NCBI GenBank assembly: GCA_026770025.1
Contig: JAMXDE010000011.1
Span: forward strand, 1,054,001 to 1,118,000
Reading direction: 5' to 3'
From: Craspedostauros australis
Taxonomy: Eukaryota; Bacillariophyta; Bacillariophyceae; Mastogloiales; Achnanthaceae
DNA length: 64,000 nucleotides
This document shows, piece after piece, positions 33,340-42,104 of this stretch (positions within the stretch are counted from its first letter, which is position 1; each line of letters starts with the position of its first letter). The notes under the pieces were generated by a model, which saw only the letters and a program-made list of their open reading frames with translations, was not told the origin of the DNA and ran no database searches. A program made the position numbers and the translations under genes.

Positions 33340-35997
33340 TCAATTGGATGGAACAGTTTCTTTTTCATCATTGCTTGTGTCGCCGCCTTCCTCTTCGGCT
33401 TCATCAATCTCCTGGATCACTCCATCGTGCTCCCTTTTGTTGGGAGAATTGTTAGTTGCTGAATCACCCGCAGCAGCGTCATCTTCGCCACGCGACAAAG
33501 CGTTGAGGTAGGCACCGCTCCAGCTGGACACCTGTGGGCTTTCCGAGGGCGGTACGTACGGATGCTTCTTCGTGGTGGGTGGGGACATCAACTGTGTTCC
33601 AAGCGGAGTCTGATCGTATGCTGGAAAGGCCAGATCCTGATTGATTACTGGCGCAGGAGTGCCATTGGCATTTGGATGCCGCTGCTCTTGCTGCCTGGAA
33701 CCATCGTCGGTGCTGCCACGGGTGTTGGGCGCCCGTCCGTTGGCCTGCTGCTGATCCGGCTTGTGAATTTCAATCCCAGCTTCTGTGAGAGCCGCCATCG
33801 GTTGCAACACAGTCTGCAATATGTCATCGCGCGATTCGGTTGGTGACGCTGCTGTAGGCGATTTCAGAGTGTTCAATGCTTTGGATACGCTGGACAGCAA
33901 CGTTTTGGTTGACTCATCGTGGTTCCCTTCTTTTGGCCACAAAAAGTAGCTTCCGTGGGCTTCGAAACCAATGGCGATCAAAAGATCCGTGCCACCATTC
34001 AGGTCTTTCACCTTCTGGAAGCTCTCATTGGTGGTGAAGATTTTTCTGTATCTCGAGTTGGTTGGATTGGCGGACAAGTTGATGATGTACAGGTACAGTA
34101 ATTGGCAGGCGGCTTTGATGGCAGCCAGTTCATTTTCCTTCACGATTGCGCGAAAGCAATCAGGAATTGATCGCGGAGCCGCGACATCTCCGTCTGCTTC
34201 CATCGCGGACGATTGTGACGACGCTGATCCATGAGAATCGCCGGACGGAACATCTGCGGAGGCCTTGTCTTGCACGAAAGCGACAGACCGCCTAGATGCT
34301 GGCGTTTTCAATGCATCAGCGTCGTTCGGCGCTGCTGGCGTTGATACCGCATTTGCGATAGTAGGGCTTGGTCCATTCGAAGAGGGGGCATTGCGTGCGA
34401 ACAATGCCGTGGCAGAGTCTTTCGGATTCAGGTCCATTGGCGATGTCGTGACGGAAGTCTCGAGCATAGCAAGACATTTGTTGAGTTTTGTGAGCGTCGA
34501 AGCAACTTGTTCATTCCCATTCGTGTTGTTTTCATCAACGTCATCAATGTCGAGGGTGCTGTTGGCATTCGCGTCGGATGTGGCAGCAGCCTTCGATGAT
34601 GAAAGGTGCAATTGCGTCTTGATTTCAATCAATTCAGCCCAAATCATCTGCAGTCTCATCTGGGTTTGCAGTTGCAGCTGCAATTGAAGCTGCGAGCTAG
34701 CGCTTGAGGCATCGCTTTCGGCGCTTTCATCCGAGTTTGAAGTTGTTGGGATCGATTTGAGGACGTCCATGGACTTGTCGGTGAGGTCCGATGCCTTGGC
34801 GGCTGTCAGCTTGTTCAAAATGCTTTCTTGAAGTATGAGATGCGACTGCAATGCGGTGGACAAGCTGCGCATCTCGCTGAGCATGGTGGCAGATGCATCA
34901 GTTGGCGCACCCGGCGTCGATATCGTTCCTGCGATTGATCGTTGGATGGCACCAGAAGTATCACTTGTGAATTCGATTGCTTCGTCACGATCGCCAGTGT
35001 TGGTTTGTTGCTCATGCTTGAGATGGTCCATAGCGTTTCCACCAAAACCATCACCGTCTTCACTGCTATCGTCATCCGATACAAGCTGATCTCCAACCCT
35101 TTGCTGGTCCTTACGTTGCTGCTGCTGCTGCTGCTGTCGTGATTGGTCTGCACCGCTACTTTTGAGGCTACGTCGTGTAGGAGGTGGAAAGATGGTGAAG
35201 TCGCCTCCATTCAACCATCGCACGGATGCAGCGGCGCACAATCCAACAAAGCTCCCGACCGCGACAAGTGTCGTTCCCTTTGTCAAGGTCAATGCGTAGT
35301 CATCGTCGCCATCATCTCCGTTGAAATGATTCATTCCCGCCTGGCTGTAAAGTGAGGGGTTGTAAGAGTAAGGGGACGACGACTGTTGGTAAGGATGAGC
35401 TCCCTGATTGGGTATGCCAAATTGCGATGTATTGGGATGCATGCTAGAAGGAAGATTGCCGTATCGTGCGTCATTTGCTGTGATCGTTGCTGCCGTTGCT
35501 TGCGCTGGTGCATTGATGGCATTGGCGTGGGGAGGTCCTTCTCGCTGAGACGATAGAGCCTGCGTTTGGCCCAAGTTTGAATCCAGCTTGGCTGCACCAA
35601 TCGTCGACCGCGTGTTCGCAACCCCACTTCCGTCTATGTTCGTGCCCATGCCTTGATCGACACTTGATTCAACGATGCGATCCCAAGCGTTGTAAATCTC
35701 TGCCTCCGTGACACCTTGATGACGAAGATAGGCCCTCTTCTGCTCCAAGGGCACGTCACGCAAAGACGGGTGATGCCAAAACCGCGCAGCCTTCGCGATC
35801 CTTGCCTCGTCCAATTGCGATGACGACCCCGGCTTTTGCGGGCCTGCTCCTTGACCGCTAGGTCTCATGCTTTCGCTGATTGCTCCACCGTCCACGCCGA
35901 CAGTGGCACGAACGTCCTGATTGTCATCGCTATTTCTAACGATGTGATCGTCCTTGTACTCCCCGCCCTCATTGTCAGCACCTTGCACTGTCTCCAT
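33340..35997 (-). CDS. PEX14: PEX14-type peroxisomal docking protein with PUB domain
   Basis: A single exon of 885 residues from the ATG at 35997. The frame stays open to 36480, but the added residues look untranslated. Residues 65-112 match the PEX14 N-terminal domain that binds PEX5 WxxxF motifs (AARFWHHPSLRDVPLEQK, FLRHQG-like LRHQGVTEAEI). A hydrophobic segment at about 236-258 fits the single PEX14 membrane span. A coiled-coil and low-complexity part follows. Residues of about 613-688 match a PUB/PUG domain (ANPTNSRYRKI, LLIAIGF), the fold that binds the tail of p97/Cdc48 in PNGase and HOIP. PEX14 docks cargo-loaded PEX5 at the peroxisome. The PUB domain implies direct recruitment of the AAA ATPase. 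That fusion is unexpected for PEX14. Confidence 0.85.
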   Translation of the reverse strand: METVQGADNEGGEYKDDHIVRNSDDNQDVRATVGVDGGAISESMRPSGQGAGPQKPGSSSQLDEARIAKAARFWHHPSLRDVPLEQKRAYLRHQGVTEAEIYNAWDRIVESSVDQGMGTNIDGSGVANTRSTIGAAKLDSNLGQTQALSSQREGPPHANAINAPAQATAATITANDARYGNLPSSMHPNTSQFGIPNQGAHPYQQSSSPYSYNPSLYSQAGMNHFNGDDGDDDYALTLTKGTTLVAVGSFVGLCAAASVRWLNGGDFTIFPPPTRRSLKSSGADQSRQQQQQQQRKDQQRVGDQLVSDDDSSEDGDGFGGNAMDHLKHEQQTNTGDRDEAIEFTSDTSGAIQRSIAGTISTPGAPTDASATMLSEMRSLSTALQSHLILQESILNKLTAAKASDLTDKSMDVLKSIPTTSNSDESAESDASSASSQLQLQLQLQTQMRLQMIWAELIEIKTQLHLSSSKAAATSDANANSTLDIDDVDENNTNGNEQVASTLTKLNKCLAMLETSVTTSPMDLNPKDSATALFARNAPSSNGPSPTIANAVSTPAAPNDADALKTPASRRSVAFVQDKASADVPSGDSHGSASSQSSAMEADGDVAAPRSIPDCFRAIVKENELAAIKAACQLLYLYIINLSANPTNSRYRKIFTTNESFQKVKDLNGGTDLLIAIGFEAHGSYFLWPKEGNHDESTKTLLSSVSKALNTLKSPTAASPTESRDDILQTVLQPMAALTEAGIEIHKPDQQQANGRAPNTRGSTDDGSRQQEQRHPNANGTPAPVINQDLAFPAYDQTPLGTQLMSPPTTKKHPYVPPSESPQVSSWSGAYLNALSRGEDDAAAGDSATNNSPNKREHDGVIQEIDEAEEEGGDTSNDEKETVPSN

Positions 35998-36582
35998 GCT
36001 GATGCAATGGGTTGGTCGGTTGGTTGTATACGAGCTGGCGCATTCAACGCAGTCCTCACAACCGATGCTGCTTGATGTTGCTTGATGTCGCCCTCGTTGG
36101 TGGGGTATCAGGCATCCGACGTATAGTATGCTTGTGGCTATCAAGACTTTGTATTTGGCATCATTGGAGCAGTCAGATGCGTGTCCGTCCAGCAGCCTTG
36201 ACGGAACGCGGTGGCTCGTTTCGTTTGGTTGGGTTTGCGTCGTTGGTCGAATGAGTCGGATGCACATCAACGTTCGCGGTGAAGCGTGGATCTTTGATTT
36301 TCTGTTCTCTTTTGTTTGCGTTCTCCGCAACACAACAGTGGTGGGGGACGTGTTTGGCAATGATGGAGGCAGTGGCGATGCCAGCGATGATCGTATTGGT
36401 GTTCGGTTGCGGCAGAGTCCTTGTGCTGGTACCTTCTGCCGAGGGAAATACAACAACACGAGAGGCCACGTTCGAACCATCGCTCGTGATCATTCACATC
36501 CAAACACAGGGTTGTGAATACAACATCACAAGCATTGTACTTACGTTACGCAAGTTGCGCAAGTTTCGCACCCACGATCATC
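35998..36582. other. Divergent intergenic region between PEX14 and COQ4
   Basis: About 585 bases that should carry both promoters. The PEX14 frame continues open through part of it without recognisable protein features. Confidence 0.5.
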
Positions 36583-37735
36583 ATGCATCGAACGGTTCTT
36601 CGGTGTGCCCGAAGTACTCAACGCAGTTCCATCCTTCCTGTGTGCGTTGGGGCCAGAACGAATGAGGCACAAGCCAACCATCTCATCTTGGAGGTGCCAG
36701 CTTCTCGCAGACTTGCAAGCTCCAGCTCGACAACAGCAGAAGGAGTAGCATCGCCAACGTCAGCGACACTGCCACCATCGTCGGACATCCCATTCTACGG
36801 ACAGCCTCGGCCGGACAACGGGACGAGCGTCTCATCAATCATTGCCAGGCGGGTCTCCATCGCACTACATTCCGCGGTGACGGCGTTCAATGATCCCATC
36901 AGGGGCGATGCTGTTGCAGCATTGGGCGATGTCACTGGTGCCACTACGTTGAAACGATTGCGTGACGAGATGATGGCGCACCCGGACGGCAAAACGCGTA
37001 TTGATCGATCGGCCCATCGTCAGCAAAGACACCATCCCTGTTGAAGAATTCATGCAGGAAGGCAAACGCATTCTCGCGGAGGATCCCAATGTTGTAGCAA
37101 GCATCAATGGTCATTTGCATGGGAACAAAATGCAAGCAGATGACATTACTTTCGGGCAGGCATACGGCATCTTCCTTGCGTCGCATGATTATGATCCAGA
37201 TGAACGGGCTGAAGTTCGTTACGTTGAGGACGAAGAGCTTGCGTATGTCATGCTCAGGTACAGGCAGGTGAGGATATGGCGACTGGTTGACTGTTTGCCC
37301 GTACGGCATGTGTATGTCATGTGCGAACCGTGAAATGAAGCATATCCTCTCGACTCAATCTTTTTACTCAACTCAACGTACCGCGCCTTGCCTTTCCACA
37401 CTCGCACAAACAACGTTCCGCTCACCCACCAGTGCCACGATTATTGGCACGCACTCACAGGCTTGCCTCCGACCGTGCTGGGAGAGCTGGGGTTGAAATG
37501 GCTGGAGCTCTTCCAAACAGGTTTGCCCATCGCAGCGCTGTCATCCACAGTCGGTTCTCTACGTCTCAACGCAGCAGAGCGGCGCATCCTGACAGATCAG
37601 TATCTACCCTGGGCGCATGAACAATCCAGCGGAATGACGACAGGCCTGATGAACGTGTACTATGAGAACGAATTCGATACTCCGTTGGCGGATTTGAGGG
37701 CTCGCATCAATATTCAGCCAGCACCGAAGGTGTGA
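36583..37735 (+). CDS. COQ4: COQ4 ubiquinone biosynthesis protein, frame disturbed once
   Basis: Two exons, 36583-37267 and 37433-37735, with a 165-bp GT-AG intron. The N-terminus (MHRTVLRCARSTQRSS) is basic and fits mitochondrial import. COQ4 signatures run in order: AFNDPIRGDAVAALGDVTG, DEELAYVMLRYRQ, then CHDYWHALTGLPPTVLGELG after the intron, QTGLP, PWAHE and VYYENEF. The HDxxH-type zinc motif is HDYWH. COQ4 decarboxylates and hydroxylates the ring and organises the CoQ complex on the mitochondrial inner membrane. The frame changes by one near 36991-37010, where ATTGATCGATCGG contains GATC twice. One copy would keep the frame. This could be an assembly error, an allele or a broken gene. 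It is divergent from PEX14. Confidence 0.85.
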
Positions 37736-38791
37736 GGTGAGAGATAGGCGATACTTCATTGACACTTGCATACAAGTACTACTATGCTCCTCGAGAGTAC
37801 GAGCGTGTTTCTACACGCCATCTGTTTCGTCGTCCATCACGCGTTTAGGAACTAGGCGACACGCTCACGTAGACTTTTCGGAGTCGTGGATAATATCTTT
37901 GATTCATCTGGCCGTCGTCAGAGATGTGCGCCACTGTCCGTTTATCCGAATCATTTATCATGCGTGTGTAGTTACCGATACATATCCATCAGTGGCTGCG
38001 CTACGAAACGTGAACTCGGATGAAAATTTTGAGAAATCGGCAATGCGACATGACGAATGGCCTCATCTGTCCATCAGCGACAGAAATTTCAGACCTTCAC
38101 GTGACTCGATGTCTCTGTCGCCATCTCTTCTCCGTTGTTGTATCAACTCACACACAATTTCCTGCCGCCAAAAACGCCGCCATGACATTTTCACACACAT
38201 GCAAGTGATGCCGATCTCTGTCGCGCGAAACAATGTGGCGAATGGAAATCATGAGTATTGGAGGAAGTGTGCAAGAACTGAAGTCACACAACATGCCGCG
38301 CATAAAGAGACCATCAACCGTCCAGCTTCCTGCTGGAGACACGAGGAGACAGTGACGGAGATAGGTGCCATACGACTACACACTCGTTGAGTACCCGCCA
38401 CGCTGCTATACCTGAATAGTTCTGCAAGTGTTGTGTCATCGCATCCAGACTCAAGAGTTGACACGATACAACAGGAGACGGGAAGGGACGGGACGAGACG
38501 AGACGAGACAGTATCCAACGTCTCTTTGGGAGACTAACGGTCCGAAGATCAGCGAACGCATTGCTCTGCCACCCACACCATACGCACCATACTCCATCAC
38601 TATTGGTACTATACTATACACTCCAACGGTGCGACTAGAGTCAGATCAAAGAGAGGCGACTGGAAGCCTGATACTTCGCGGGAGACGGCAAAGAGAGTCA
38701 ACGGAAAACAGCCTCCTCCTCCTCGTTCTCTGCGTTCACGCGTGATCGATTCGTCGTGGGAGACGCACGGGAGACAACGCCGGCAGCAAGG
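37736..38791. other. Intergenic region after COQ4
   Basis: About 1 kb. A 217-codon open frame at 37737-38390 has no ATG start, no motifs and no compositional likeness to neighbouring proteins. A short GGGACGGGACGAGAC tandem motif lies near 38484-38506. The right end is the probable 5' region of the next gene. Confidence 0.5.
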
Positions 38792-40906
38792 ATGGCCGCA
38801 GCAATGATGAGCCCATCACCAACTCCACAAGATGGAGACTCGACCATGGGTGCAACTCGTGCAGTCTTCTCCATGCCGGAAGACGCGGCAACAACCAACG
38901 TACATCACCAGCACCAGCACCAATCTGACTACGGAGACGGCAACAGCGTTCACAATATGGATAACAGGTCCGTCACCTCGTCGATACTCGACCCAGATGA
39001 AGCGATCCAATACCTGCAGGAGCCCTTGACATCGAAGCAGAAACGAAAGCAGACACACAAGCAAGGCGATCTGAACCTGCATGACAGCGGTTATGTATCG
39101 ACCACAAACACTACCAATCAATCTCAGATGACACCCACGATGCAGAACACGAACCGTGACAAAACTCGCAATGGCAGCCCGACAGTGAGCTTCGTCGACG
39201 GCAACCCAAGCAACCGCAAAACCGGAAGCAAGAGCAGCGCCAAACAAGCCAAGCAACTTGATCAGATCCAGCTGCTCGTCACCGCGGCAAACCCGGATGC
39301 ACGAAATACAAGACCTCGCACCGGCAGATGCAGATCCAAGAGCCTCCGACGACGCCAAAGGCAGCACAGGGTCCGAGGTGAGAGCCTGGAACGTGAGATC
39401 AGCCAGGCGATCCTCGAAACTGCGGCATCGGACAAAGGCAATGCCCATTTCCTGATCGACGACGCCGTCAACGGAGGCAACACCAGCATCGGTATCAGCG
39501 CCAGCGTCAACAATGGATTCGACGATGCTGTATCGGCAATGGCGTCAACGATTGTAGCAACCGACGAGGTTGAGGATGCGAAAGCGATCGGTGCGGACTT
39601 CATCTTGAATGATCTGATCATGGAGGCATCGAAGAATCTCATGGACAGTTCTGTGCTGAAAAGTGTCACGAAACACGCCGGTATCTCGCCGGTCAACACT
39701 GCGAACAGCATGCAAGTCCTCACAAAGCAGAACCGCCCGACGACAAACAGCAACACTTTGTTCAACAAGGACGTCGAAACGAAGGACCAAGCTTCCACGC
39801 CAAGAGAGGAATCGAAGGCAGCTCCAGACCTTACGGATACTCTGGTCCAGACGGCACAACCAAACGTCAAGGCCGACCCTCCAACAGCAGAAGAGGAGGA
39901 GCGCAACGCCCAATCAAAGATCGATGATCCATCATCGGATGGATCTGGATTTTCAACACCAAATGCATCCAACATATCCACCATGAATGAGCGCATGTCA
40001 TCTGATGCCGCATCAAGCGCCAAGGCACTTGCTCGCACGCAGCCGACGCCGGAGACCATCGCTGAAGCAGCTCCAAGTACGACGTTCGGTGATCAGTTTG
40101 ACGATCTGCAGTCCACGTTTGATGACATGGAATGGCAATCCCCAGCGACGAACTTCTTCCAACCCTTTTCCGAACCGGTCTCGGCAGTTGCAGCTGCAGC
40201 GACAGCACCGGCACAGGCACAGGCCACAAGTGACGATGGTCGTGTTGTTTCCAATTCAACTGGAACAACGACGAAGTCGAATGTCTCGCAGATGGATGAT
40301 AAGACCACGAGCGCTGGCGCTGCACCCTTTGATGGAAGTAACGAATGTGGCGAGATTGGCGCGACCACGGCCAAGTCCTCGAACGCAGCGGGGGAGGCGG
40401 AAACCAGTTGGACTGACTTTCAAAGCTTCCATTTCGGCGAAGCCTCTGCCGTGCCCAACCCATTCGCGGCGTTTACCGGATATAGTCCTGCAACACCCGA
40501 ACCTCAGCAGACAGGGCTGCCAGTTCCTGCACAGAGCAAACCTGGTAGGGCCAAGACCCTGGCACTTGCAAGGGCCACCGCGGCGTCGCCATGCATGAGT
40601 TCGAAGAGCGTCAATCCGCGCGTGTCGCCATCATTGCGACGCAAGCAGAGGGCGACCATCGCACAACAACACTACCAACGTCAGCAACACGATTCGGCAC
40701 CAACGCAAGGGCAGGGGGCGATGGAGTCAGATACGGATACACCGTTGCCGGCACCATCGGCCAGATCAATCAGCAAACACAGCACGGAGAATGATGCTGC
40801 AGTCCGCAGCGGCCACAGCAGGGTCGGCGACGATTGGTTTGCTGTGAAGCAGCCGCCATCACCGGCGTCTGTTGCCGATTTCGAACCACTCTCGGTGACA
40901 TTCTAA
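38792..40906 (+). CDS. Unknown low-complexity protein with NPF and acidic-aromatic motifs
   Basis: A single exon of 704 residues from the first ATG at 38792. I do not recognise a folded domain. The protein is rich in Ser, Thr, Asp, Gln and Ala. A basic patch (SKSLRRRQRQHRVRGE) precedes a short, possibly helical stretch (LEREISQAILETA). The C-terminal third has acidic-aromatic clusters (FDDLQSTFDDMEW, SWTDFQSF), an NPF in VPNPFAAF and an end of DFEPLSVTF. These resemble the linear motifs of endocytic and trafficking adaptors, and the DENN-ENTH gene about 8 kb upstream has similar ones. A role in vesicle traffic is only an inference. The nearby genes do not form a clear functional set. Confidence 0.7.
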   Translation: MAAAMMSPSPTPQDGDSTMGATRAVFSMPEDAATTNVHHQHQHQSDYGDGNSVHNMDNRSVTSSILDPDEAIQYLQEPLTSKQKRKQTHKQGDLNLHDSGYVSTTNTTNQSQMTPTMQNTNRDKTRNGSPTVSFVDGNPSNRKTGSKSSAKQAKQLDQIQLLVTAANPDARNTRPRTGRCRSKSLRRRQRQHRVRGESLEREISQAILETAASDKGNAHFLIDDAVNGGNTSIGISASVNNGFDDAVSAMASTIVATDEVEDAKAIGADFILNDLIMEASKNLMDSSVLKSVTKHAGISPVNTANSMQVLTKQNRPTTNSNTLFNKDVETKDQASTPREESKAAPDLTDTLVQTAQPNVKADPPTAEEEERNAQSKIDDPSSDGSGFSTPNASNISTMNERMSSDAASSAKALARTQPTPETIAEAAPSTTFGDQFDDLQSTFDDMEWQSPATNFFQPFSEPVSAVAAAATAPAQAQATSDDGRVVSNSTGTTTKSNVSQMDDKTTSAGAAPFDGSNECGEIGATTAKSSNAAGEAETSWTDFQSFHFGEASAVPNPFAAFTGYSPATPEPQQTGLPVPAQSKPGRAKTLALARATAASPCMSSKSVNPRVSPSLRRKQRATIAQQHYQRQQHDSAPTQGQGAMESDTDTPLPAPSARSISKHSTENDAAVRSGHSRVGDDWFAVKQPPSPASVADFEPLSVTF

Positions 40907-42104
40907 GCACTTGGGAAGAACAATGCCTTGAGTACGACAAACACACAGAACTCACAAATTCAAACTGCGACCAAGGCGAGGCCATTTTCAACAGCAGCCA
41001 CAACAACGACAACGGCGATAGCGGCAAAGAAGCCGCCAGTGACAAGTCGGGTCATCGTGGACCCGCAGAAAAGGACATAGGGCAGCTTGCGCAGAGGCGC
41101 ACACAAAAAGACGCACATCACATGTTCATGACCGCCCGGTCGTGCAGCCCAGAACGACCCCGCTGCATCAATGGTGATGTCAGCAACGGTGATGTGCGAT
41201 GAGGCTGAGATCAAGCAAGCCCCCGCCATACCATAGTTCATGATCCATGAAAATAACATTAGACAAAACAAACAAGGAGAAGAACGACAAGGGAGGAACC
41301 AACAACAACAACAACAACAACACACCACCAAATGCAGTTTCGGTGCCAGAACTTGTAGAGTTCGGGAGACGGAGATCCCCAATCACGACTCAATTTGTTG
41401 GACAGATGGCAGTCGGATGAATCATTCTTCAGCTTTGAACCCAGTCACGCACAAACAAGACCTGATTGTCTACGAAGCCCTTCTTTTGTTGCCTTTTTTT
41501 CTTCGCTCTTTTGCGTGTCTGTTGTCGCGTTGTCATCTGTGGTCGTTGTTGTTGTTGTGTTGTCGTGACTGTGCTTTCCAACTCGTGGCCTACTTCCATG
41601 TGCGCTCGCCGCGCGCTGTTTGTGCACAGCCACGCACCAAACCACACTTGGCCCTCCGTGAACACAACATTAACGTCTGCTCGACTCCGCCCAACGACAT
41701 AACGCACACGCACAAAAGGGCGAGAGCGGATTCCTCCAGCAAGTACCGACGATTCAACACGGAAAGAGCTCACGAACCGACCAACCGTCCACCATTCACC
41801 CTGCGGAGAGACACAACGACCCAATTAGACCTTTAACCGCCCTGGTTGTTCGACCGAACCCGCGACGCAAAACCGGAGCAACGTGATCATTTGACGACGA
41901 AGACGGTGGTGTGCGACCTGCACGAGAGCATAGAGCACTTCGTCCCTATCATCATCGACATCGTCCTCGTAGTCGTCATCGTAGTCGTCATCGTAGTCGT
42001 CATCGTAGTCGTCACCTGCAACTACTGCGACTACTGCGGCGATCACAGAGCAGAGCACGACGCCATTCTCCACACACTCTTCCGACGTTCCATTCAGCAG
42101 CATC
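40907..42104. other. Intergenic region with 12-bp minisatellite
   Basis: About 1.2 kb without a supported gene. Four tandem copies of GTAGTCGTCATC (the last with one change) lie at 41969-42016. Open frames on the minus strand here are translations of this repeat (Asp-Asp-Tyr-Asp units). The right end should hold the kinase promoter. Confidence 0.55.

Noticed and set aside
35998-36480. Upstream extension of the PEX14 frame
   Set aside because: The residues lack conserved character, and the ATG at 35997 gives a normal spacing to the PEX14 domain.
37737-38390. A 217-codon open frame after COQ4
   Set aside because: No ATG start, no motifs, and a composition unlike neighbouring proteins.
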